From Bacteroidales bacterium (GTDB lineage: Bacteria; Bacteroidota; Bacteroidia; Bacteroidales; UBA932): a stretch of 57,869 nt of DNA. Positions 7,715 to 14,983 of this stretch are shown in pieces (position 1 is the first letter of the stretch; the number at the start of each line of letters is the position of its first letter). Made by a program: the position numbers and the translations under genes. The stretch spans positions 1-57,869 of the forward strand of contig JAFZBF010000031.1 in NCBI GenBank assembly GCA_017561885.1, given 5' to 3'. The notes beneath the pieces were generated by a model. That model worked only from the letters and a program-made list of their open reading frames with translations, made no database searches and had not been told where the DNA came from.

Positions 7715-7798
7715 TACCCGGAGCCGGGGTCGAACCGGCACAGCCTCGCGGCCACTGGTGTTTGAGACCAGCGCGTCTACCGATTCCGCCATCCGGGC
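7715..7798 (-). tRNA. tRNA-Leu (anticodon CAA)
   Basis: Read on the minus strand the molecule starts GCCCGGATGGCGGAATCGGT and ends in a TCCGGGT acceptor strand with discriminator A. The acceptor stem is seven pairs with a G-U closing pair. The anticodon stem CTGGT/ACCAG encloses the loop CTCAAAC, giving anticodon CAA, which reads UUG. A long variable arm (about GGCCGCGAGGCTGT) marks it as class II, as leucine tRNAs are. The T-arm is CCGGTTCGACCCCGG. The CCA end is not encoded (CGA follows). Length without CCA is 84 bases. Confidence 0.95.
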
Positions 7799-7831
7799 AT
7801 ATTGGCGACAGTATGCGCTGTCAATGGACTG

Positions 7832-7839
7832 CAAAAGTA
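7832..7839 (-). promoter_or_regulatory. -7 box TACTTTTG for tRNA-Leu
   Basis: On the minus strand this reads TACTTTTG, an exact TAnnTTTG match to the Bacteroidota housekeeping -7 element. Its 3' end is 33 bases before the tRNA 5' end, giving a predicted precursor leader of about 27 bases. Confidence 0.65.
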
Positions 7840-7847
7840 GCAATATC

Positions 7848-7876
7848 TTTGATAAAACAAAAGATTTGTAAATTTG
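7848..7876 (+). promoter_or_regulatory. Promoter of the GH27 gene
   Basis: TTTG at 7848-7851 is followed 17 bases later by TAAATTTG at 7869-7876, an exact TAnnTTTG match. Transcription is predicted to start near 7881-7883, leaving a leader of about 27 bases before the ATG at 7910. A second TAnnTTTG match, TATCTTTG, sits at 7844-7851 and could be an alternative -7 box. Confidence 0.6.
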
Positions 7877-7909
7877 TGGGAACAAAGCCCGTCTGAAATT
7901 CAATCAAAA

Positions 7910-9262
7910 ATGAAAAAGATATCCATCCTGATTGCAGCAGCAGTACTTGTCGCGCTGACGTCCTGCACCTCCACCCCCAAGACAGTAGAAGTACAACATT
8001 TCGGCGATTTCCGCGACTGGAGCCCCACTCCCCCGATGGGCTGGAACAGTTGGGACTGCTATGGCCCGACTGTCGTCGAGAGCGAAGTCAAGGCCAATGC
8101 CGACTATATGGCAGAAAAACTTGCCAAGTATGGCTGGGAATACATCGTTGTGGACATCCGCTGGTTCGTGGAAAACGACAAGGCCGGCGGCTACAATCAG
8201 ACCGACCCCCGCTATGTCATTGACGAATGGGGCCGCTACCAGCCCGCAGTCAACCGCTTCCCTTCAGCCGCCGACGGCAAGGGTTTCAAGGAGCTTGCGG
8301 ACTATGTGCATGACAAGGGCCTGAAGTTCGGTATCCACATCATGCGCGGCATCCCCCGCATCGCCGTGGACGCCAAGATGCCTGTCAAAGGTACCGACGG
8401 CATCACCGCCGACCAGATCTACAATCTGGACCATCTCTGCATGTGGCTCTACGACAACTATACCGTCGATGCAACCAAGCCCGGAGCTCAGGAATATTAC
8501 AATTCACTTTTCGACATGTATGCTGACTGGGGCGTTGACTACATCAAGATCGACGACCTCTCGGCACCTTTCTATCATAAAGACGAGATCGAGCTGATAC
8601 GCAAGGCCATCGACCAGTGCGGCCGTCCGATCGTGCTCAGCACTTCTCCGGGCGCGACACCCGTTGCTGCAGCAGAACACGTCAGCACCCACGCCAACCT
8701 CTGGCGTATGGTCAACGACGTATGGGACCTCTGGAGGGACGTCAACCATCTGATGAGAGTCGCAAAAGACTGGTATCCTTATATCGGTGACGGCACATGG
8801 CCTGACTGCGACATGATTCCCCTTGGTCATATTTCAATCCGCGGAGAAAGGGGCGCAGAACGCGACACCCGCCTGACCAAGGATGAGCAATACAGCCTGA
8901 TGACCTTCTTCACCATCTTCCGCAGCCCGTTGATGTTCGGCGGAGACCTGCCCAGCAACGACGACTTCACCCTCTCTCTGTTGACCAACGAAGAAGTCCT
9001 CAAGATGCACCGTGAAGGCACGAATGTGCACGAAGTGTCTGACGAGGACGGAATCCTGATTGTAAGTTCGAACAACAGCGTCACCGGCGACGCCTATCTG
9101 GCGATATTAAACAGGAACAACGAGGAGAAAGATTTCAAGTTCTCCCTCGGCGGAAGGCACAAGGTGGTAACCATCTGGGACGGAGAGAAGGTCGGCAGAG
9201 TGCGTGAACTGTCAGGCACACTGGCCCCTCACGCCAGCGTCCTTTACAAAATCAGCAGGTAG
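7910..9262 (+). CDS. Glycoside hydrolase family 27 enzyme (alpha-galactosidase-like) lipoprotein
   Basis: The 450-residue product is a GH27-type (beta/alpha)8 glycosidase, probably removing terminal alpha-galactose or a related sugar from plant or host glycans. I chose the ATG at 7910 because MKKISILIAAAVLVALTSC is a lipoprotein signal with cysteine at residue 19; an upstream in-frame ATG at 7874 would spoil it. Family motifs are PPMGWNSWDCYG near residues 43-54, YIVVDIRWF, GLKFGIHIMRGIP, DYIKIDDL (the middle Asp of KIDD fits the nucleophile), and LWRMVNDVWDLW, whose Asp lies in the acid/base region. MFGGDLPSNDDFTLSLLTN and a small C-terminal beta domain follow. It stands alone; the next gene is convergent, five bases away. 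GH27 also contains alpha-N-acetylgalactosaminidases and isomaltodextranases, so the exact sugar is uncertain. Confidence 0.88.
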   Translation: MKKISILIAAAVLVALTSCTSTPKTVEVQHFGDFRDWSPTPPMGWNSWDCYGPTVVESEVKANADYMAEKLAKYGWEYIVVDIRWFVENDKAGGYNQTDPRYVIDEWGRYQPAVNRFPSAADGKGFKELADYVHDKGLKFGIHIMRGIPRIAVDAKMPVKGTDGITADQIYNLDHLCMWLYDNYTVDATKPGAQEYYNSLFDMYADWGVDYIKIDDLSAPFYHKDEIELIRKAIDQCGRPIVLSTSPGATPVAAAEHVSTHANLWRMVNDVWDLWRDVNHLMRVAKDWYPYIGDGTWPDCDMIPLGHISIRGERGAERDTRLTKDEQYSLMTFFTIFRSPLMFGGDLPSNDDFTLSLLTNEEVLKMHREGTNVHEVSDEDGILIVSSNNSVTGDAYLAILNRNNEEKDFKFSLGGRHKVVTIWDGEKVGRVRELSGTLAPHASVLYKISR

Positions 9263-9267
9263 GCAGC

Positions 9268-10611
9268 TTAAAGCTTCCTTCTCGGAGCGAAAAATATGCT
9301 GTCCAGAATCTGGCCGTCTTCAAGTCTGTGCACTTGGACGGCCAGTTTTCCGTCACGGACCTTGCCTTCTATAACTGTTGCGAAATCCCTGCCCTTCAGG
9401 CTCGGGCCGCCTCCTACTATCTGAGCCCAGGACCTGCCATTGTCAGGAACGTCGAAGCGGTAGCGGTGCTGGTGGGCGCAGACCACGAGCTGGCATCTGG
9501 CTTCTGACAGCAGCGGAGACCACATATTGGCACAGGTGCGCTGCCAGTTTGCAAAGTCGGTGCGGTAGCGGGGATCCTTGTCATCGGGAACCACATCTCC
9601 AGGGTTCTGGTCGGGCCTCGGGTCGAACAGCGGAATGTGGCAGAAAGCAACCAGATATGGCGCCGAAGCTATCTCCTCCTGCTGCAGGGCATCCTTCAGC
9701 CATACGGTCTGGGCCTCGCGGTATGCGGCGCTGTTGAACAGGCCGGCGAATATGGGGTTGCTGTCCTGCTTGTCCTCTGCCGTGTCGAGGCCTATCATCG
9801 CTATGTCACCCATCCTCACGGCGAAGTTGCGTCCGAGGTCCCAGTCGCGTGACTGGCGTTCCTCCGGCTGGCGGTACATCCACACGCGCTCCAGATGGCG
9901 GTTTGCAAGGCCTCGGGAATCGTGGTTTCCGCAGGAGAACAGGTAGGGGATTTCGGCGGCATAGTCCTTGCGTTCGATGGGCGGAGCGAGGAATATCTCG
10001 ACCTGGCTGTCGATGGACTCTTCAACGTTCGTCGCGTCGCCGTTCCAAATCACACAGGCAGGTGCGAGAGCGGCCAACTTGTCGGTCGCCGCGCCGAAGG
10101 TTTCCCAGCGTGCGTGGGTGTCGTTGATCACGCAGAAATGCGACCGGGCGGCCTTGCCGGCGGTGGTGAAACTGTAAATGCGGGGATCCTCCTCGTTGCC
10201 GGTGATCTTCATGTCGTAGCCGCCCTTGTACGCTATGCGGTCGGCTCCGATGGTGTACCAGTATTTCGTGGCCGGTTTCAGCCCTGTCAGACGGACCAGC
10301 ATCACGTGCTCGTTCATATCGGTGACACGGAAGCCGCCGCATTTGACGGTTACGGCATCGCTCATATCCGGCCTGGTACTGTAGCGGACATAGCCGTTGG
10401 CCATATCCGATACGGCGAAAGCGATGCCCATCGATGTTTCGGCATAGTTCTGCAGCATCGGCGCTGAAACTATCAGCCTGCCGGCATCTTCATCTTCGGC
10501 AGCAGCGCCGATGGCTTCCAGTGCTTCATTGGCTTTTGCGACTTTGGGCAGAGCGGCGGCAGCGGCCAGCGCGGCAGTGCTCTTCAAGAAATCCCTGCGG
10601 TTCATTGACAT
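9268..10611 (-). CDS. Tat-exported metallophosphatase of the calcineurin/purple acid phosphatase type
   Basis: The 447-residue product begins MSMNRRDFLKSTAALAAAAA, a twin-arginine signal followed by an Ala-rich core. Residues about 50-150 form an Ig/fibronectin-like N-terminal domain as in purple acid phosphatases (YVRYSTRPDMSD, LTGLKPATKYWYTIGAD). The metallophosphatase core then shows the metal-ligand blocks INDTHARWE, IWNGDATN, SCGNHDSRG, AFCHIPLF and VVCAHQHRY. The last is normally GHxH; here Ala replaces Gly but both His remain. It probably hydrolyses phosphomonoesters or diesters in the periplasm, substrate unknown. It is transcribed alone, with a 285-base gap upstream to glsB on the same strand. 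Confidence 0.85.
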   Translation of the reverse strand: MSMNRRDFLKSTAALAAAAALPKVAKANEALEAIGAAAEDEDAGRLIVSAPMLQNYAETSMGIAFAVSDMANGYVRYSTRPDMSDAVTVKCGGFRVTDMNEHVMLVRLTGLKPATKYWYTIGADRIAYKGGYDMKITGNEEDPRIYSFTTAGKAARSHFCVINDTHARWETFGAATDKLAALAPACVIWNGDATNVEESIDSQVEIFLAPPIERKDYAAEIPYLFSCGNHDSRGLANRHLERVWMYRQPEERQSRDWDLGRNFAVRMGDIAMIGLDTAEDKQDSNPIFAGLFNSAAYREAQTVWLKDALQQEEIASAPYLVAFCHIPLFDPRPDQNPGDVVPDDKDPRYRTDFANWQRTCANMWSPLLSEARCQLVVCAHQHRYRFDVPDNGRSWAQIVGGGPSLKGRDFATVIEGKVRDGKLAVQVHRLEDGQILDSIFFAPRRKL

Positions 10612-10896
10612 AGTTATTGTGTGTTTTCTACGAAGTTAGTGAAAAAAGAGATTAGGTGCGCCAACTCATTTTTGCCGCATAATATGAAAGAATGGGGGTG
10701 TTTTTTCATTTTGTGCGGAGGGAGCTGGCGATCTGCCGAACGGAAACTAAAGCAGTTATCTCCAGCCAACGAGTTCTGCGAAGCAGGACGAAGTATGCGG
10801 TGGGAGGGATTGGAGTGAGCGTCAGCTCACGGAACCCCCCGAAGGCCTTGCTTTCCCTGCCGCGCCGCTGCAACGACGACCCGAAGCCTTGCCGGG
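10612..10896. other. 285-base intergenic region without a gene
   Basis: No convincing coding region is seen on either strand. It contains a perfect hairpin GTGAGC-GTCA-GCTCAC at 10815-10830 and a GC-rich stretch beyond it. On the minus strand a near-consensus -7 box, TAACTTCG (10631-10638, one mismatch to TAnnTTTG), lies 19 bases before the phosphatase start. The hairpin is about 70 bases beyond the glsB stop and could end that transcript, but no U-run follows. A small RNA or a decayed gene is possible. Confidence 0.5.
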
Positions 10897-11961
10897 CTAG
10901 ATGCTGCGGCCGTATTTCTTGAGCAGGCGCTTCATCTTGCGGCTGCGCAGGCTCAGCCAGCGGTCAATCATCTGATCCTCCGCACCGGGAACGTCCATCG
11001 CCATTTTCTTACGCCTTCTTTGGTTGAAGAAACGAAGGTACGCCCCGATATGGCGTCTCTTCTTCTCGTGATAGATATCGTCGAAAGGAATGAGGATAGC
11101 GGTATCCTCAATATTGTGCATAAGACGGTTTACCGCCGTGCCGAACATCAGCATCTTCGGAGTGACTGAGATATATGCAGTAACATTCGGCGGAACGTTG
11201 ACTCCCCTCATCCTGGCCGCATTCTTGAGCAGTTTGTAATCCTCATTCAGATCCTCCTTGCACAATATCAAGTCCATCAGGTCCGGATTGGAATCAGGCA
11301 TGACGGCCTGGTCGTCCCACGGCCTGACAAGTTCTTCCTTGTCACCGAAATGCTTCCACAGGAAATGATAGATCAAGTCTCTTGAGATATAGTCATATGA
11401 AGGATAGATGGTAACCTTGCCGAAGTAATACAGCAGGTCGGGATGTTTCATCACGATAGCAACAAGCCCGTCCCACAGATTGTCCATAGCATAGATGGAC
11501 TTTGCACCCTGCTTGGAACTTTGATATTCCGGAGCCACGAAATTGCGCCCGAGTTCTATTACGTGCGGCAGGTACGAGTCGATGAACTGCTGTGAGAAAC
11601 GGAACTGATGGGAGCTGGCAAGAACCGGCTGGCCATTTTCATCGAATGTCGCATCAGAACCGAAGAGGAAACGGTATCCTCCGATGATAGCCTCATTGTC
11701 CGGATCCCACACAATCAGCTGCTTGTACGGATTCTCCATCTTGTCATATTCGTCGAGGTCTATTGCCTCGCCGGTAGAACCGCCGGCAGCACGGAAAGCC
11801 ACCTCGCGCAACCTTCCGATTTCCGTTACCACATTCGGGGAATCGTGCCAGGTGACGATGTAGAGTTCGTTGTGGCCCTTGTTGGTATCTTCCAGTTTCT
11901 TGGATCTGGTGAGTTCGGCCTTGATAAGCTCGACAGGTACAGGATCAATTATTGTTTTCAT
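10897..11961 (-). CDS. glsB: Glycine-lipid N-acyltransferase (GlsB-like)
   Basis: The 354-residue protein resembles the GNAT-type N-acyltransferases of the OlsB/GlsB group, which attach a 3-hydroxy fatty acid to an amino acid. In Bacteroides GlsB makes the monoacyl glycine precursor of glycine lipids. Visible family blocks are TEIGRLREVAFRAAGGSTGE, LIVWDPDNEAIIGGYRF, HVIELGRNFVAPEYQ and LWDGLVAIVMKHPDLLYYFG. The C-terminus is strongly basic (RSRKMKRLLKKYGRSI). The start at 11961 (MKTIIDPVPVELIK) follows the glsA stop by 13 bases, so the two acyltransferases are one unit, as in Bacteroides. It acts at the inner membrane. The assignment rests on family resemblance plus the GlsA neighbour; an ornithine lipid product is an alternative. 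Confidence 0.78.
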   Translation of the reverse strand: MKTIIDPVPVELIKAELTRSKKLEDTNKGHNELYIVTWHDSPNVVTEIGRLREVAFRAAGGSTGEAIDLDEYDKMENPYKQLIVWDPDNEAIIGGYRFLFGSDATFDENGQPVLASSHQFRFSQQFIDSYLPHVIELGRNFVAPEYQSSKQGAKSIYAMDNLWDGLVAIVMKHPDLLYYFGKVTIYPSYDYISRDLIYHFLWKHFGDKEELVRPWDDQAVMPDSNPDLMDLILCKEDLNEDYKLLKNAARMRGVNVPPNVTAYISVTPKMLMFGTAVNRLMHNIEDTAILIPFDDIYHEKKRRHIGAYLRFFNQRRRKKMAMDVPGAEDQMIDRWLSLRSRKMKRLLKKYGRSI

Positions 11962-11974
11962 AGGGCAGGGAATA

Positions 11975-12832
11975 TCATTCGATACCGGCAGGCCAGGGGT
12001 TGGAAACGATACCCGCCATATCAAGCATCGACTTGTGGGCAAGTTCGCGCACTCTGACCGCCTCTTCCTTCTTGGATGCAGTGGAATCTGGGATTATAGG
12101 ATCGCCCACATGGATCGTAACCAGAGGTTCTCCTTTGCCGAACAGTCTGCGCCATCCCGTGCGGGGCCGGAAAGTAATCATCATCGGGATGACCGGAAGA
12201 GCATACTTGCAGGCCATATTGAAAGTACCCAGCTTGAATGGTCTGAGCGGGGCATAGAACTTCCAGCTGCAACTTTCGGGGAAAACGTGAATCCACTGCT
12301 TTTTGGCGCGCAGTTCATCAAATGCCTCGTCGAACTTCCTCAGGCCGCTGAAGCTGTCGGGAATGGCGATGCCACCGACAGCTTTCATAATGAAGCCGTC
12401 TTTCCCCTTGAAGGGCTCGGAATACATCGGAATCCAGGCCTTGCGGAAGCGCATAGCCTGCATCACGCAGATCATATCCCATCTGTGGACGTGGTTGCAG
12501 ACAGTCATCACACCGTCAGCAATAAGTTTGCGGTTCTTGCGTATCTTCTCGCGGCCCACAATCTTGAGCCCGAAGCGGATCCGGTTCACCGGGAACGCGA
12601 CAATCCAGGCCAGGAGATATGTGAGGCCATGCACTATCTTGAACTTCAGAGACTTGTCCAGATATGTGTACGTCCCGTCAAAGGTAATGTCCTTGAGTTT
12701 CCCCCGTATGGGGGCCATCCTCGTGAACGGATTGTCTCCGGAGAATTCCGCCACAGGTTCAGGAACAAATACTCCTTCCTTGACCTTGAAGTTCCTGTAG
12801 GCCGGACCAAACGAAGAATAATCCTGTATCAT
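11975..12832 (-). CDS. glsA: 1-acyl-sn-glycerol-3-phosphate acyltransferase-like O-acyltransferase (GlsA-like)
   Basis: The 285-residue protein is of the PlsC/LPLAT type. It has the catalytic HX4D motif in CNHVHRWDM near residue 110, and a FPES block in HVFPESCSWKFYAPLRPF where most PlsC proteins have FPEG. One hydrophobic segment (GLTYLLAWIVAFPVNRI, about residues 65-82) should anchor it to the inner membrane. I set the start at 12832 (MIQDYSSFGPAYRNF); the open frame upstream is the reverse of the preceding gene's end. Paired with the OlsB-like gene 13 bases downstream, it is best read as GlsA, which adds the second acyl chain in glycine-lipid synthesis. A role in phosphatidic acid synthesis remains possible. 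Confidence 0.8.
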   Translation of the reverse strand: MIQDYSSFGPAYRNFKVKEGVFVPEPVAEFSGDNPFTRMAPIRGKLKDITFDGTYTYLDKSLKFKIVHGLTYLLAWIVAFPVNRIRFGLKIVGREKIRKNRKLIADGVMTVCNHVHRWDMICVMQAMRFRKAWIPMYSEPFKGKDGFIMKAVGGIAIPDSFSGLRKFDEAFDELRAKKQWIHVFPESCSWKFYAPLRPFKLGTFNMACKYALPVIPMMITFRPRTGWRRLFGKGEPLVTIHVGDPIIPDSTASKKEEAVRVRELAHKSMLDMAGIVSNPWPAGIE

Positions 12833-12842
12833 AAGAATAGTG

Positions 12843-13883
12843 CTACTGGTACTTGCGGATGCGGACGTCGGTGTCGGGAAGACGTGCAGGAAGGACGCTG
12901 ACGTCGGTGTTGCTGAAGTGGTACGGGAAGACAACCTTCGGCTTCACGATGTTCACTGCATTCACAAGCTGGTCGGGAGTCATCGTGTAGGGCAGGTTGC
13001 ACGGGAAGTATGCGACGTCTATATCCTTGACGTCGGCCAGCTCAGGGATATCTTCAGTGTCACCGGCGAGATAGATGCGCAGCCCGTCGAGCGTCAGGAT
13101 GAAGCCGTTGTCACGGCCCTTGGGGTGGAAATTCTCGCGGCCGGGCGAGCAGTTGTATGCCGGCACCGCCTCAACCTTGATGTCGTCGCGGGGCTGAAGC
13201 ACATCGCCGTTCGCCATCACGATGCCGTAGCCCAGCATCTCGGCGCAGCGAGCGTTGGTGATCAGCTGTGCAGCTGTCATATTCGCAAGCGCATTGCGGT
13301 CGAAGTGGTCGCCGTGCTCGTGAGTCACGAACACATAATCCGCCTTCGGCATACTCATATACAGGAACTCCCTGCCGCCCTGCCTTGAAACAGGATCGAT
13401 ATAGATTGTCAGGCTGTCATACTCGATATACATCGTAGCGTGAATCATGGCGTGCACATATACCTCCTTGCCCGAATCGGTAGTGAAGATATCGACCTCA
13501 TTGCCATAGACATCCTCCAGGGGCAGACCCTTCTCGGCCCAGGCAAGAACGCCGCCCTTGAGATCGAACACCTCATAGCCATCCTTCACAAGAGCCTTTG
13601 CAGCATCGGCACTGCGCCTGCCGCCACGGCAATAAAGTGCGACAGGAACCGAAGGCTTGAGTTCAGCCTTGGCCTTCTGCACGAAATCCGTCCCTTTCCA
13701 GTCCAGATTGATAGCACCCGGAATATGCCCGGTATTGAATTCGTCACTGGTACGAACATCGAGAAGCTGCACGTTACCGGCAGCAAGACGTGAAGCAAAT
13801 TCGTCAGCGGGAACAGTTTCGAACCCCGCGCAGCTGCTGAGCCCCATAACAGCCAGCAGGCAAATAATCATAAAACGTTTCAT
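12843..13883 (-). CDS. Rhodanese / metallo-beta-lactamase-fold fusion lipoprotein
   Basis: The 346-residue product starts MKRFMIICLLAVMGLSSCAG, a lipoprotein signal with cysteine at residue 18. Residues about 22-115 form a rhodanese domain: LLDVRTSDEFNTGHIPGAIN and the active loop YCRGGRRS with its cysteine. Residues about 130-346 form an MBL-fold domain with HEHGDHFD, LAGDTEDIPEL and FPYHFSNTDV. Rhodanese-MBL combinations are known in persulfide dioxygenases, but there the MBL domain usually comes first and the protein is cytoplasmic; here the order is reversed and the protein is exported. The MBL part looks closer to the UlaG/L-ascorbate-6-phosphate lactonase-like group. The gene precedes glsA by ten bases and shares its transcript. 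Function is not established. Confidence 0.8.
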   Translation of the reverse strand: MKRFMIICLLAVMGLSSCAGFETVPADEFASRLAAGNVQLLDVRTSDEFNTGHIPGAINLDWKGTDFVQKAKAELKPSVPVALYCRGGRRSADAAKALVKDGYEVFDLKGGVLAWAEKGLPLEDVYGNEVDIFTTDSGKEVYVHAMIHATMYIEYDSLTIYIDPVSRQGGREFLYMSMPKADYVFVTHEHGDHFDRNALANMTAAQLITNARCAEMLGYGIVMANGDVLQPRDDIKVEAVPAYNCSPGRENFHPKGRDNGFILTLDGLRIYLAGDTEDIPELADVKDIDVAYFPCNLPYTMTPDQLVNAVNIVKPKVVFPYHFSNTDVSVLPARLPDTDVRIRKYQ

Positions 13884-13889
13884 ATGACA

Positions 13890-13897
13890 CAAATATA
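13890..13897 (-). promoter_or_regulatory. -7 box TATATTTG for the rhodanese-MBL/gls unit
   Basis: An exact TAnnTTTG match on the minus strand whose 3' end is six bases before the ATG at 13883, so the transcript should start at or next to the start codon. It lies back to back with the aroB promoter in the 41-base divergent spacer. Confidence 0.65.
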
Positions 13898-13909
13898 ATC
13901 AATTACTCC

Positions 13910-13917
13910 TATCTTTG
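13910..13917 (+). promoter_or_regulatory. -7 box TATCTTTG for aroB
   Basis: An exact TAnnTTTG match ending seven bases before the aroB ATG, predicting a leaderless or nearly leaderless message. Confidence 0.65.
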
Positions 13918-13924
13918 CACTGAT

Positions 13925-14983
13925 ATGCAAGAAGTAACAGAGATAAGAGTCGACGGAAAACTGCTCAGCCGGGTAGTGTCCGGAGCAGACGTGACCGGCG
14001 TCACCGGACTGCTAGAAAACTACCCCCATGTCTGGATAGTCTATGACGCCAACGCAGCCGCGCACGCAGAAAAAGTCGAAGCAGCCCTGAGACCCACAGG
14101 CAAGTTGGGCGGGATACTTGAAATCGAAGTGTCCGAAGAAGGCAAGACCATCGACACCGTGCTCGGCCTGCAGGAATGGCTGCTGGGTGCCGGAGCAGAC
14201 CGCGACGCCCTGCTGCTGGCAATCGGCGGAGGCATAACCACCGATATGGCCGGTTTCGCAGCATCAATCTACAAGCGCGGCATCCGTTTCGCCTTCATCC
14301 CAACCACCCTCCTCTCCCAGGTCGATGCAGCCATCGGCGGCAAGACCGGAGTCAACTTCCACTCCCTCAAGAATATGATCGGTGTAATCCGCCAGCCCGA
14401 CTTCACATACATATGCCCCGACGTCCTTGACACCCTGCCGGCACGCGACTTCCGCTCCGGAGCCGCAGAAATGCTCAAGACCTTCATAATCGAAGACGGC
14501 GGCAACTATGAGAAAGCCGTGAAGCTGCTCGGCCGGATCAACGGCGGAGGGAGCCTTGCCGACAACGCAGATGAGCTCCGCCGGCTCATTTCCGCAGCCG
14601 CCGCAGTCAAGGCAGGCATAGTCAGCCGAGACCAGTTCGAGAGCGGAGAGCGCCGCAAGCTCAACCTCGGCCACACCTTCGCCCACGCGATAGAATTCAA
14701 GGCCCGTGAGACCGGCAGCGACATCACACACGGCGAGGCTGTGGCCATCGGCATCATCCAGGCCGCACGGCTCACCGACAAGACGCTGGCAGAAAAGATC
14801 CGCAGCGACTTCCGGCAGGCAGGCCTCCCCACAGAACTGCCCTTCCCCCTCGAAAGCCTGGAGGCATCGATGCTCAAGGACAAGAAAGCCGAGGGCGGCA
14901 AGATCCATTTCGTCCTGATAAAGACAATCGGCGACGTATACACCCAGGATATGACCGTCACCGAAGCGATTGAAAAACTATGA
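13925..14983 (+). CDS. aroB: 3-dehydroquinate synthase
   Basis: The 352-residue enzyme converts DAHP to 3-dehydroquinate, step two of the shikimate pathway, using NAD and a divalent metal. Motifs include LLLAIGGGITTDMAGFAASI, YKRGIRFAFIPTTLLSQVDA, AIGGKTGVNFHSLKNMIG, the metal-binding GSGAAEMLKTFII region (here FRSGAAEMLKTF), RRKLNLGHTFAHAIE with the metal His, and THGEAVAIG with the second His. The N-terminal part is shorter and more divergent than in E. coli. It opens a plus-strand operon with the aroD-aroA fusion, whose ATG overlaps the stop in ATGA (14980-14983). Confidence 0.95.
   Translation: MQEVTEIRVDGKLLSRVVSGADVTGVTGLLENYPHVWIVYDANAAAHAEKVEAALRPTGKLGGILEIEVSEEGKTIDTVLGLQEWLLGAGADRDALLLAIGGGITTDMAGFAASIYKRGIRFAFIPTTLLSQVDAAIGGKTGVNFHSLKNMIGVIRQPDFTYICPDVLDTLPARDFRSGAAEMLKTFIIEDGGNYEKAVKLLGRINGGGSLADNADELRRLISAAAAVKAGIVSRDQFESGERRKLNLGHTFAHAIEFKARETGSDITHGEAVAIGIIQAARLTDKTLAEKIRSDFRQAGLPTELPFPLESLEASMLKDKKAEGGKIHFVLIKTIGDVYTQDMTVTEAIEKL

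Noticed and set aside
7577..7903. Upstream extension of the TonB receptor reading frame
   Set aside because: The frame is open only because it runs through tRNA-Leu and the hairpins; the signal peptide at 7576 fixes the true start.
9437..9480. Defect in the metallophosphatase AHQH motif
   Set aside because: Ala for Gly in the GHxH block is a mild change and both metal-binding His residues are kept; no loss of function is implied.
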